A program made the position numbers and the translations under genes. DNA of 32,934 nt from Prevotella sp. (lineage in GTDB: Bacteria; Bacteroidota; Bacteroidia; Bacteroidales; Bacteroidaceae): NCBI GenBank assembly GCA_017965475.1, contig JAGCPV010000064.1, forward strand, positions 1 to 32,934. The letters are read 5' to 3'. Below are positions 1-8,300 of the stretch, piece by piece. Position 1 is the first letter of the stretch; every line of letters starts with the position of its first letter. The notes beneath the pieces were generated by a model, which saw only the letters and a program-made list of their open reading frames with translations, was not told the DNA's origin and did no database searches.

Positions 1-219
1 ATGCTCGCTACGCCATTCCGTAAGGAGATGCTGTCGAATCCGGACTATCAGGCCCGTGTCTTGGCTCGTGAGGAAAAAAAGATAGTCAAGCGCAAGGCTG
101 AGATAGAGGCACGCGACGCCGCGAAAAAAGCCTTGCGAGCGGAAAAGAAAGCTAAGTGGAAAGAGATCACCCGTGCCCGCGAAGCCCAGCGACGCAAGAA
201 TAAGAAGAGGCAGGAGTAA
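1..219 (+). CDS. C-terminal part of an unrecognised Lys/Arg-rich protein (probably truncated by the window edge)
   Basis: The frame is open from the first base to a TAA at 217-219, and the ATG at position 1 may only be an internal methionine. The 72 visible residues are dominated by Lys, Arg, Glu and Ala with almost no hydrophobic clusters. This predicts a long charged helix or a nucleic-acid-binding tail, not a folded enzyme core. There is no signal peptide or membrane segment in the visible part. I do not recognise the family. It converges on the Amt gene on the other strand and the two stop codons abut inside a palindrome. That it is a real coding end is supported by the lysine-rich but non-repetitive composition and the precise stop at a terminator. 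Confidence 0.5.
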   Translation: MLATPFRKEMLSNPDYQARVLAREEKKIVKRKAEIEARDAAKKALRAEKKAKWKEITRAREAQRRKNKKRQE

Positions 220-235
220 TTACTCCTGCCTTTTC
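204..235. terminator. Bidirectional terminator-like palindrome holding both stop codons
   Basis: Positions 208-231 are a perfect 24-bp palindrome, extended by G-U/A-U/A-U/G-C pairs to 204-235. The centre lies exactly between the plus-strand TAA (217-219) and the minus-strand TAA (220-222). The stem would form in both transcripts. It is followed by only a short T run (231-234) on the plus strand, so function as an intrinsic terminator is inferred. Confidence 0.55.
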
Positions 236-1617
236 ATCGACTTTTCCTTGATGTGCTCCTCGTACTCGGCGAGTTCGCGCTCGCCGATATGGGCGAGGCC
301 GTAGTGCTCATCGTGCTGTGAAAAGTCGAGACCGACCTTCTCGCTGAAAGCAGAGACACGCATGGGGATCAGTTTGTCGATCAGCTTATAGCCCAGCCAG
401 CTCATAGCAAAGGTGTAGGCAAACACAATGACGATGGCCAGCAGGTGGTAGAGGAAAATCACGAAACCCTCCCATGTGCCGGCGATGAGACCCTCCTGGA
501 TGAAGATACCCGTCAGCACCGTACCGAAGATACCACCCGTGCCATGCGTCGGGAACACGTCGAGGGCGTCGTCGATCTGGGAGTGCGAACGCCAATAAAC
601 GGCGACGTTACAAATCAGCGTGATGACGAAGGCAATGAAGATGCTCTGGCCCACAGTGACATAACCAGCCGACGGTGTGATGGCCACCAGACCGACCACA
701 CAACCCACAGCGGCACCCATGGCAGAGGGTTTGCGACCACGCAGACAGTCGAAGAATATCCACGTCATCATGGCCGTAGCCGAGGCGGTGTTCGTATTCA
801 AGAACGCCTTGATGGCCTGTCCGTCGGCATGCAGCGACGAACCGGCGTTGAAACCGAACCAGCCGAGCCACAGCATGGCGGCACCCAGCAACACGAAGGG
901 GATGTTGGCAGGTTCGCTCTTACGCGTCTCCGCCTTGCGACGACCCAGGAAGATGGCTCCCGCCAGGGCTGCGATACCCGATGAGGCATGTACCACGATA
1001 CCACCGGCGAAGTCGATGACACCCCATTTCATGAACAGTCCTTCGGGATGCCAGGTCATGTGTGCCAACGGACAGTAGATCACGAAGAAGAAGAACATCA
1101 TGAAGAACATATAGGCCGAGAAGCGGACACGCTCGGCGAACGAGCCTGTGATCAACGACGGCGTGATGATGGCGAACTTCATCTGGAACAGGGCGAACAG
1201 TGCCAATGGGATCGTCGCGCCACCCAAGACGTTGCCTGCGGGTGTCGTATAGACCTCACCACCCACACCCTGGAACATCAGGAAGGTCAGCGGATTACCG
1301 ATCACACCGCCGATATCGTCACCAAAGCACAACGAGAAGCCGATCACCACCCAGAGCACTGAGATCAGTCCCATGGCGATGAACGACTGGAGCATCGTCG
1401 AAATGACATTCTTTGCTCCCACCATACCGCCGTAGAAGAACGACAGTCCTGGCGTCATCATCAACACGAAAATCGTGGCCGTGATCAACCACGCCACATC
1501 GGCGGCCGAGATCACCGACCAGTCACACTCAAACGACGGTTCTCCCACCGCCAAACCTGCAACAGCGATCAAAGTCATCGCCGTCATCAGGATGATCCAA
1601 CGTTTCTTAATCTTCAT
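220..1617 (-). CDS. amt: Ammonium transporter, AmtB type with signal peptide
   Basis: Inner-membrane Amt/MEP/Rh channel that moves ammonium into the cell. The 465-residue product starts with a cleavable-type signal sequence (about residues 1-26), as in E. coli AmtB. The conserved MTPGLSFFYGGMV segment follows at about 54-66, then about eleven hydrophobic helices. The pore histidine pair is visible as His210 (DFAGGIVVH) and His358 (FPTHGTGGIFG). The C-terminal cytosolic tail, after about 420, is long and charged. I chose the ATG at 1617 because the longer frame begins with a GTG overlapping the previous gene's stop and would put 17 polar residues before the signal peptide. It is the last gene of the P-II/Amt/porin/Amt group. 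An intrinsic terminator lies between it and the porin, so it may be expressed at a lower level or separately. Confidence 0.93.
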   Translation of the reverse strand: MKIKKRWIILMTAMTLIAVAGLAVGEPSFECDWSVISAADVAWLITATIFVLMMTPGLSFFYGGMVGAKNVISTMLQSFIAMGLISVLWVVIGFSLCFGDDIGGVIGNPLTFLMFQGVGGEVYTTPAGNVLGGATIPLALFALFQMKFAIITPSLITGSFAERVRFSAYMFFMMFFFFVIYCPLAHMTWHPEGLFMKWGVIDFAGGIVVHASSGIAALAGAIFLGRRKAETRKSEPANIPFVLLGAAMLWLGWFGFNAGSSLHADGQAIKAFLNTNTASATAMMTWIFFDCLRGRKPSAMGAAVGCVVGLVAITPSAGYVTVGQSIFIAFVITLICNVAVYWRSHSQIDDALDVFPTHGTGGIFGTVLTGIFIQEGLIAGTWEGFVIFLYHLLAIVIVFAYTFAMSWLGYKLIDKLIPMRVSAFSEKVGLDFSQHDEHYGLAHIGERELAEYEEHIKEKSMKRQE

Positions 1618-1646
1618 ATCTTTAGTTATTTGATGGTTTGCGAATG

Positions 1647-1666
1647 AAAAAAGAGTCCTTGGACTC
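1647..1666 (-). terminator. Intrinsic terminator at the end of the porin gene
   Basis: On the minus strand the sequence reads GAGTCC-AA-GGACTC followed by six T. This is a short perfect stem whose first bases overlap the porin stop codon. It sits inside the 47-bp gap before the downstream amt gene, so it could attenuate read-through into that gene. Confidence 0.6.
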
Positions 1667-2369
1667 ACGGCTGTAGCGTGAATCCAAAGACTAAGTATGC
1701 CTTCTGTGAACAGGGGTTACCCACCACCTGTCCGAAGACGGGGATCGAGAACGAGTCGGTCACCTTGATCTCCTTCGTCGCCCTCAGTGCGAGGTTGGTG
1801 ACGGCGAAGCCCGTCGTTCCGTAGAAGTCTGTGGCGAATGGGACGGCACCGGCCGTAGCAGTCCAGTCAACAGAAGCAAGTTTGAATGGGACATTAGCCT
1901 CAACATAACTGCTGTAAGCCCGCTTGCCGTCCTTGTTCAGCCCGTCGTTGCCGGCAATGTTCGTGTACCACTGCAACGAGACCAGTCCGAAGTCGTAGCC
2001 GGCCGTTGCCTCAAACACGTGGTTCGTGCCATGGGCATCATACTTGAAATAGCGGTTCTCAGGGTCTTGGCCTGCATTGAACCAATAGTCAGTGATGCCG
2101 ATATTAAAACCGCCTATCGAATAGGCAAGTGTCAGGTCAAACTCCTTCGTATCGGCGGGATCCACGATGCCGTAACTACCCCAGGCTGTCAGTGACAGGC
2201 CATTATACCCGATACCCAGCGTCGGCTGGATGGCAGCACTACCCAAGTCCTGACCACGCCAGATATAACTACTTACCACGTCCGCCGCAACGGTTGTCTC
2301 TATCTCCTGTGCATGGGTGGTCGCTCCCGCAACCAGACCCATGACTAATAATATCATCTTTTTCATCAT
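1665..2369 (-). CDS. TorF-like outer-membrane beta-barrel porin
   Basis: A 234-residue protein with a signal peptide ending at about ATTHAQ, followed by alternating aromatic/polar beta strands and a C-terminal aromatic strand (VFGFTLQP), as expected for an outer-membrane barrel. The early VVSSYIWRGQDLG stretch resembles the TorF/gcw_chp putative porin family; this is recalled similarity, not a search result. It lies 36 bp after one amt gene and 47 bp before another, so a role in passing ammonium or small nitrogen compounds across the outer membrane is a reasonable inference. Adjacent ATGs at 2369 and 2366 are equally possible starts; the TTG further upstream was rejected. A terminator overlaps its stop codon. 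Confidence 0.78.
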   Translation of the reverse strand: MMKKMILLVMGLVAGATTHAQEIETTVAADVVSSYIWRGQDLGSAAIQPTLGIGYNGLSLTAWGSYGIVDPADTKEFDLTLAYSIGGFNIGITDYWFNAGQDPENRYFKYDAHGTNHVFEATAGYDFGLVSLQWYTNIAGNDGLNKDGKRAYSSYVEANVPFKLASVDWTATAGAVPFATDFYGTTGFAVTNLALRATKEIKVTDSFSIPVFGQVVGNPCSQKAYLVFGFTLQP

Positions 2370-2405
2370 TTTCAATCTTTTAATGTTCAATACTCCATGT
2401 TCAAT

Positions 2406-3665
2406 TTAGTTATAACACATCTCTCCGTGCTCATAGACATCCAGACCTTCTTCCTCGATGCGCTTATCGACACGCAGGCCATGGAACTTCTTAATGCCAT
2501 AGAAGAGGGCGAAACCACAGGCAGCTGCCCAGAGGTCGATGATGAGGACACCGAAGCACTCAGCACCGAAGAATCCCCAGCCAAAGCCATAGAACGCACC
2601 GTTAGTGGTAGAGAGCAGACCCGTCATCAGGGTACCGAGGATACCACAGACACCGTGTACAGAGCTGGCACCCACAGGGTCGTCGATGTGCAACTTATGA
2701 TCGATAAACTCGATGGCATAGACAAGGACGAGACCACAGACGAGACCAATGATCACGGCTCCCACGGGAGAGACAAGGTCACAACCTGCCGTGATACCTA
2801 CCAATCCGGCCAGCACACCGTTGAGTGTCAAAGAGAGCGAGGGCTTGCCGTACTTGATCCATGTGAGGAACATCGTAGCACAACCACCGGCGGCAGCAGC
2901 GAGGTTGGTCGTCAGGAACACATGAGAGATGGCGATACGGTTCACTTCACCAGAAGCAGCGAGCTGAGAGCCCGGGTTGAAACCAAACCATCCCAGCCAG
3001 AGGATGAACACGCCCAGAGAAGCCATAGCCAGGTTGTGACCAGGAATAGCGTTACTCTTCTTATCAGCATTGTACTTGCCAATACGCGGACCCAGTGCCA
3101 AGGCACCGATCAGTGCTAGTACGCCACCTACACTATGCACGATGGCCGAGCCTGCGAAGTCGTGGAACACATCACCGAAGGTGCTCATCATGAAACTGTC
3201 GGCAGCATCGTTGCAGAGCCAACCACCACCCCATGTCCAGTGTCCTTCGATGGGATAGATGAACAGGGAGATGACCGCACTGTAAATCAGGTACATCGAG
3301 AACTTCGTGCGCTCAGCCATCGCACCAGAGACGATCGTGGCGGAGGTGGCACAGAAGACGGTCTCGAAGATCAGGAAACCCTCTACGGGCAGGTCACCCT
3401 TATAGAAAGAGAGGTCGCCCCAGTTGGGCATACCAATGAAACCAGCGCCTTCGCTTCCGAACATGAAGCCGAAGCCGACGAAGAAGAACAGCAAAGAGCC
3501 GAACATAAAATCGACGAAGTTCTTCATCAGGATGTTGGCCGTGTTCTTACTACGTGTAAAACCAGCTTCACACAGCGCGAATCCCGGCTGCATCCAGAAA
3601 ACCAACATGGCTGCCAATAGCATCCATACGGTATCGAGTGATAATCCAATTTCGTTCATAATCAT
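2406..3665 (-). CDS. amt: Ammonium transporter (Amt), partner of the P-II protein
   Basis: Inner-membrane ammonium channel of 419 residues without a separate signal peptide; the protein starts directly in the first transmembrane helix. Family landmarks are FWMQPGFALCEAGFTRSKN at 23-41, the pore histidines His177 (DFAGSAIVHSVGG) and His337 (SSVHGVCGILG), and the WLGWFGFNPGS segment at about 223-233. It belongs to a different Amt subtype from the second copy: the helix-1 motif is EAGF here and YGG there. It follows the P-II gene by 42 bp, the classical glnK-amtB arrangement in which P-II plugs the channel when nitrogen is plentiful. The start could be ATG 3665 or ATG 3659. Confidence 0.95.
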   Translation of the reverse strand: MIMNEIGLSLDTVWMLLAAMLVFWMQPGFALCEAGFTRSKNTANILMKNFVDFMFGSLLFFFVGFGFMFGSEGAGFIGMPNWGDLSFYKGDLPVEGFLIFETVFCATSATIVSGAMAERTKFSMYLIYSAVISLFIYPIEGHWTWGGGWLCNDAADSFMMSTFGDVFHDFAGSAIVHSVGGVLALIGALALGPRIGKYNADKKSNAIPGHNLAMASLGVFILWLGWFGFNPGSQLAASGEVNRIAISHVFLTTNLAAAAGGCATMFLTWIKYGKPSLSLTLNGVLAGLVGITAGCDLVSPVGAVIIGLVCGLVLVYAIEFIDHKLHIDDPVGASSVHGVCGILGTLMTGLLSTTNGAFYGFGWGFFGAECFGVLIIDLWAAACGFALFYGIKKFHGLRVDKRIEEEGLDVYEHGEMCYN

Positions 3666-3707
3666 TTTGTGTTTGTGTTGTTATCCTATTTAACTTCTTC
3701 TCTATTT

Positions 3708-4055
3708 CTACTTCTTATCGCGGAGCACCGTATCGCCGTTCTCGCCCGTTCGTATAGACCATGTATCTATCACGTCGCTCACGAAGATACGGCCATCACC
3801 GACCTCGCCCGTATGGGCCACCTTCAGCAGTACCTTGATGGTAGGATCAACGATGATGTCGCGACAGACAATGGAGATGGCTACGCGCTCAATCACATCG
3901 GTACTATACTGCACACCACGATAGATTCTTTCCTGACGGCTCTGTCCGATGCCGTGGACGTCGTGGTACTCAAACCAGTCGATGTCTGATGAAAGCAATG
4001 CGGCCTTCACCTCCTCGAACTTGGTCTTGCGGATAATTGCTTCAATCTTTTTCAT
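3708..4055 (-). CDS. glnK: P-II nitrogen regulatory protein (GlnB/GlnK family)
   Basis: A 115-residue cytosolic signal protein, near the usual 112. P-II trimers bind ATP/ADP and 2-oxoglutarate and control Amt channels and nitrogen enzymes. The N-terminus MKKIEAIIRKTKFEEVK, the T-loop ending in IYRGVQY, the B-loop AHTGEVGDGRIFV and the C-terminal IRTGENGD are typical. Tyr50 aligns with the uridylylated Tyr51 of E. coli GlnB. The T-loop appears one residue shorter, and several ligand contacts differ: the Gln39/Lys40 region reads QSRQ, Lys58 is Arg, and Lys90 is Arg. Sensing may therefore differ from the enteric model. It is the first gene of the ammonium group and has its own strong promoter. 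The name glnK rests on its position beside amt. Confidence 0.93.
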   Translation of the reverse strand: MKKIEAIIRKTKFEEVKAALLSSDIDWFEYHDVHGIGQSRQERIYRGVQYSTDVIERVAISIVCRDIIVDPTIKVLLKVAHTGEVGDGRIFVSDVIDTWSIRTGENGDTVLRDKK

Positions 4056-4120
4056 ACCTTTTTAATTTTTAATTGTTACCTTTTTCTTTTTACCTTGTCT
4101 CTCTCTGAACTTTAATGTGA

Positions 4121-4172
4121 CACTTTGTTCGTTTCTCGGTGCAAAGGTACGACATTATGAAAGCAAAACAAA
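4121..4172 (-). promoter_or_regulatory. glnK-amt promoter
   Basis: On the minus strand a TTTG (4172-4169) is separated by 19 bp from TACCTTTG (4149-4142), matching the Bacteroidetes -33/-7 consensus. The spacer end AATGTCG and the -7 box are shared with glnN (28 of 31 bases over this stretch) and largely with gltB. A CAAAGTG (4127-4121) lies 22 bp after the start of the -7 box, exactly as CAAARTG does in gltB and glnN. The leader to the ATG would be about 80 nt. Confidence 0.8.
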
Positions 4173-4242
4173 GGAAAAAGTTGTCATTTTGGAGATAAAT
4201 ATCATATTCTGTTACCCTTTTGATTTCTTTCACATATTTTTG

Positions 4243-4257
4243 CTTACGATTTGAAAG
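4243..4257. promoter_or_regulatory. Shared upstream box 1 between glnK and dapF
   Basis: CTTACGATTTGAAAG is an imperfect dyad (CTTAC-N5-GAAAG). Its centre (4250) is 101 bp from the start of the glnK -7 element and 100 bp from that of dapF, so one box is equidistant from both divergent promoters. Near-identical boxes lie at 101 bp before gltB and glnN. Confidence 0.65.
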
Positions 4258-4274
4258 AAACATAGGGTGTTTTG

Positions 4275-4289
4275 CTTACGATTTGTTAC
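4275..4289 (+). promoter_or_regulatory. Upstream box 2 of dapF
   Basis: CTTACGATTTGTTAC is a direct repeat of box 1, sharing CTTACGATTTG. Centre-to-centre spacing from box 1 is 32 bp, and the centre is 68 bp before the dapF -7 element. The same 32-bp spacing occurs before gltB and glnN. It ends in GTTAC, as do the proximal boxes there. Confidence 0.65.
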
Positions 4290-4325
4290 CATTAGCCGAA
4301 ACGAAGATGTTTTTATGAAAGATTC

Positions 4326-4357
4326 TTTGCATTTTTATCCATATCGCCGTACTTTTG
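4326..4357 (+). promoter_or_regulatory. dapF promoter
   Basis: TTTG at 4326-4329, a 20-bp spacer and TACTTTTG at 4350-4357 fit the Bacteroidetes consensus. Transcription would start near 4364, about 15 nt before the ATG at 4378. This also excludes the longer N-terminal extension that the open frame would allow. Confidence 0.7.
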
Positions 4358-4377
4358 CCGTCGTAAACAAGAACAAT

Positions 4378-5190
4378 ATGAAAAAGAAAGTACCATTCAC
4401 CAAGATGCACGGAACTGGCAACGACTACATCTACGTCAACACCATCACAACCCCCGTGCCAGACCCCGAGAAGGCGGCCATCGTCTGGAGCGACCGTCAC
4501 AAGGGTATCGGCAGCGACGGGCTGGTGCTGATTGGAGAGTCGCCTGTTCCGGAGGCAGACTTCTCGATGCGTATCTTCAACGCCGACGGCAGCGAAGCCA
4601 TGATGTGCGGCAATGCTTCACGCTGCATCGGGAAATACCTGTATGAGAGAGCCCTGACAACACAAACACAAATCCGACTGCTCACACTCTCCGGCATCAA
4701 GACACTGGATCTCCATGTCACACCAGATGGTATCGTGGAGAGTGTTACCGTTGACATGCTTGAACCCGTACTTGAAAATGAAGAGCAATTCATTCCATCA
4801 CGAAGCATCGGCAAAGGTACCTTCGTCTCGATGGGCAACCCCCACTATGTCATCTTTACAGACGACATCGATCAGGTGGGTGAGACAGGACGTATCCTGG
4901 AGCTCCACCCAGCCTTCCCCCAGCGCTGTAACATCGAGTTCGCACGCATCGAGGCCGACGGTAGCATCCGTACCCGCGTCTGGGAACGGGGCAGTGGTAT
5001 CACGATGGCCTGTGGCACAGGTGCCTGTGCCACGGCCGTGGCTGCCTGTCTCACGAAGAGGGCTGGTAGGAAAAGTCGCATCGTAATGGATGGCGGTACC
5101 CTCGACATCGAATGGCGCGAGAGTGACAACCATGTCTATATGACCGGTCCTGCCGCCTTTGTCTTCGATGGCGAAATAGAACTTCCTTAA
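4378..5190 (+). CDS. dapF: Diaminopimelate epimerase
   Basis: Cytosolic PLP-independent epimerase converting LL- to meso-diaminopimelate for lysine and peptidoglycan. At 270 residues it has the normal length. Both catalytic cysteines are present: Cys77 in MMCGNASRC and Cys212 in [25 protein letters not shown] at 7-20 is the family N-terminus. The open frame continues 37 codons upstream, but that segment overlaps the promoter, and homologous proteins start at MxxxxFTKMHG, so ATG 4378 was chosen. It is divergent from the P-II/Amt genes and shares their upstream operator, placing it in the nitrogen regulon. The LL-diaminopimelate aminotransferase gene that often accompanies dapF in Bacteroidales is absent here; gltB follows instead. 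Confidence 0.95.
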   Translation: MKKKVPFTKMHGTGNDYIYVNTITTPVPDPEKAAIVWSDRHKGIGSDGLVLIGESPVPEADFSMRIFNADGSEAMMCGNASRCIGKYLYERALTTQTQIRLLTLSGIKTLDLHVTPDGIVESVTVDMLEPVLENEEQFIPSRSIGKGTFVSMGNPHYVIFTDDIDQVGETGRILELHPAFPQRCNIEFARIEADGSIRTRVWERGSGITMACGTGACATAVAACLTKRAGRKSRIVMDGGTLDIEWRESDNHVYMTGPAAFVFDGEIELP

Positions 5191-5198
5191 CCTTTATG

Positions 5199-5213
5199 CT
5201 TTCAATTTGTAAG
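5199..5213 (-). promoter_or_regulatory. gltB upstream box 1
   Basis: Read on the minus strand this is CTTACAAATTGAAAG, matching box 1 of dapF/glnK in 13 of 15 positions. Its centre (5206) is 101 bp before the gltB -7 element. It begins only nine bases after the dapF stop codon. Confidence 0.65.
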
Positions 5214-5230
5214 CAAACGGGCGCGATATG

Positions 5231-5245
5231 ATTACAAATTGTTAC
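5231..5245 (+). promoter_or_regulatory. gltB upstream box 2
   Basis: ATTACAAATTGTTAC is centred at 5238, 69 bp before the -7 element and 32 bp from box 1. It shares TTAC-N2-ATTGTTAC with the glnN box 2 at the identical distance. Confidence 0.65.
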
Positions 5246-5295
5246 TTCAGGCGAAAATTAAGATTAAAATGTACGGAAAGGGACGGTAGAAGTTT

Positions 5296-5339
5296 ACAAA
5301 ATGTCATACCTTTGCCGTCGATTTCTAGCAAAATGAAAG
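5296..5339 (+). promoter_or_regulatory. gltB promoter core and downstream element
   Basis: The -7 box TACCTTTG is at 5307-5314, preceded by AAAATGTCA. No TTTG is found 19-21 bp upstream, so the promoter probably needs an activator. GCAAAATGAAAG at 5328-5339 occupies the same offset from the -7 box as GCAAAGTGTAAG in glnN. The leader also carries AAGGATA just before the ATG at 5357. Confidence 0.7.
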
Positions 5340-5356
5340 ATTAAAACAAGGATAAT

Positions 5357-8300
5357 ATGACAAAAAGTAAGCAAACTCAAACCGAAAAAGGACTTTACCA
5401 AAGTACGTACGAGCATGACGCGTGTGGTGTGGGTATGATCGTCAATATCCACGGTAACAAGAGCCACGAGCTGGTAGATAACGCCCTGCGGGTGCTGGAA
5501 AACATGCGCCATCGTGGTGCTGAGGTAGGAAAAGATGGTGACGGTGCGGGTATCATGATCCAGATACCCCACGAGTTCATCCTGTTGCAGGGCATCCCCG
5601 TGCCGGAAAAAGGAAAATACGGCACGGGTCTGGTGTTCCTGCCCAAGGAAGAGAAGGCACAGCAGGAGATTCTGAGTATCATGATCGAGGAGATCGAGCG
5701 TGAGGGACTGCAGCTGATGCACCTGAGGACAGTGCCCACGAACCCCGATTGTCTGGGTGAGGCTGCCTTGGGTACAGAACCCGACATCAAGCAGGTGTTT
5801 GTGACGGGTGTCAGCGACGATCAGGTGGAAGCCTTCCCACGTACCTTATATATTATCAGGAAGAAGATTGAGAAGCGCGTCAACCATAAGGACTTCTACA
5901 TCTGTTCGCTGAGCAACACAAACATGATATACAAGGGCATGCTGTCGTCGATGCAGGTAAGACAGTATTTCCCTGACCTGACCAACCCCTACCTGACGAG
6001 TGGACTGGCGCTGGTACACTCACGATTCAGCACAAACACATTCCCAACGTGGTCGTTGGCCCAGCCTTTCCGTCTGTTGTGTCACAATGGTGAGATCAAC
6101 ACGATCCGTGGTAACCGCGGATGGATGCAGGCCCGTGAGAGCGTGCTGTCGAGTGAGGCCCTGGGCGAGGCGAAGGCGATATCGCCTATTGTACAGCCAG
6201 GTATGAGCGACAGTGCCAGCCTCGACAACGTATTGGAGTTTTTCGTGATGAGCGGTCTCTCACTGCCCCACGCCATGAGCGTACTCGTGCCGGAGAGTTT
6301 TAATGACAAGAACCCCATCTCGGAAGATCTGAAGGCGTTTTATGAGTACCACTCGATCCTGATGGAACCATGGGACGGTCCTGCCGCCCTGTTGTTCAGT
6401 GACGGTCGTTTTGCAGGTGGTATGCTCGACAGAAACGGTCTGCGCCCGGCCCGCTACACCATCACCAAGAACGACACGATGATCGTGGCCTCGGAGGTGG
6501 GTGTGATGGACTTCGACCCCACTGAGATCGCCGAGAAGGGTCGTCTGCAGCCTGGTAAGATCCTGCTTATCGATACGAAAGAAGGAAAAATCTACTACGA
6601 CGGTGAGATCAAACAGCAACTGGCCAATGAACATCCATATCGTCAGTGGCTGAGTACGAACCGTATCCAGCTGGAGAAACTGAAGAGTGGTCGTCATGTG
6701 GAGAACGGTGTCAGTGACCTGTTGAAGAAAGAGGTGATGTTCGGCTACGGTGCCGAGGATATCGACGCCACCATTGTACCAATGGCCGTGAACGGTCAGG
6801 AGCCAACTGCCTCCATGGGTAACGACACACCGTTGGCCGTACTCTCTGACAAGCCACAGACATTCTTCAACTACTTCCGTCAACAGTTCGCACAGGTGAC
6901 GAACCCTGCCATCGACTCCATCCGTGAGGAACTGGTAATGTCGTTGACGGAGTATATCGGTCGTGTGGGTACGGGCATCCTGAACCCTGACGAGACGAAC
7001 TGTAAGATGGTACGTCTGCCGCACCCGATCCTGAATAACACGCAACTCGATATCCTCTGTAATATCAGATATAAGGGATTCAACACGATCAAGTTACCGA
7101 CACTTTTCGACGGTGCGAAAGGTGGAGACGGACTGCGTGAGGCCCTCGATGCCCTGTGCCATCAGGCCGAGAAGAGCGTGGATGAGGGTTATAACTATAT
7201 CATCCTGAGTGACCGTGATGTGGATGCCGAACATGTGGCTATCCCATCGCTGTTGGCTGTCTCTGCCGTTCACCATTACCTGATCTCTGTCGGCAAACGT
7301 GTACAGACGGCCCTGATCGTGGAAAGCGGTGAGATCCGCGAGACGATGCATGCGGCCCTGTTGCTGGGCTACGGTGCTTCTGCCCTCTGCCCCTACATGA
7401 CGTTCGCCATCCTCGACAACCTCGTGAAACAGCACAAGATACAGGAGGACTACGCCACTGCCGAGGCCAACTATATCAAGGCCGTGAAGAAGGGTCTGTT
7501 CAAGATCATGGCAAAGATGGGTATCTCGACCATCCGCTCATATCGCGGTGCGAAGATCTTCGAGAGCATCGGCCTGAGCGAGAACCTGCTGAAGACATAC
7601 TTCGGCACGGAGGTAAGTACCATCGGCGGTATCGGACTGGATAAGATCGCCAGCGACGCCATCGCCATGCACCAGGCCGCTTTCGCCCATAACAACACAG
7701 ACACAACCTTCCTGCCCAATCTGGGTCAGTTCCACTGGCGCAAAGACGGTATCAAGCATGCCTGGAATCCTGAGACGATCGCTACCCTACAACTGGCCAC
7801 CAGGACGGGTAACTATGAGAAGTTCAAACAGTTCTCAAAACTCGTCGATGCCAAGGAGAAGCCTATCTTCATCCGCGACTTCATGGGTTGGAAGAAGAAC
7901 CCCATCAGCATCGACGAGGTGGAGCCGGTGGAGAACATCGTGAAGCACTTCGTGGCAGGAGCCATGTCGTTCGGGGCCCTCTCGAAGGAGGCTCACGAAG
8001 CGATCTGTCTGGCAATGAACAAACTCGGCGCCCGCTCAAACACAGGTGAGGGCGGTGAGGACAGTGAACGTTTCCATTCAACGTTCGACGGCATCAGCCT
8101 CAGCTCCAAGACGAAGCAGGTGGCCAGTGGCCGTTTCGGTGTGACTGTCGAATACCTGGTGAATGCCGAAGAGATACAGATCAAGGTGGCCCAAGGTGCC
8201 AAGCCAGGAGAGGGCGGACAGTTGCCCGGCTTCAAGGTGAATGAGGTGATCGCCAAGACACGTCACTCGATTCCGGGCATCTCACTCATCTCACCCCCAC

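Noticed and set aside
4243-4289. Assignment of the nitrogen boxes to NtcA or NtrC/sigma-54
   Set aside because: The boxes do not show the GTA-N8-TAC pattern of NtcA at promoter-proximal distance. The promoters have TAnnTTTG elements rather than the -24/-12 GG/GC of sigma-54.
4267-4377. 37-codon N-terminal extension of DapF
   Set aside because: It overlaps the promoter and operator box 2, and the family N-terminus starts at the ATG at 4378.
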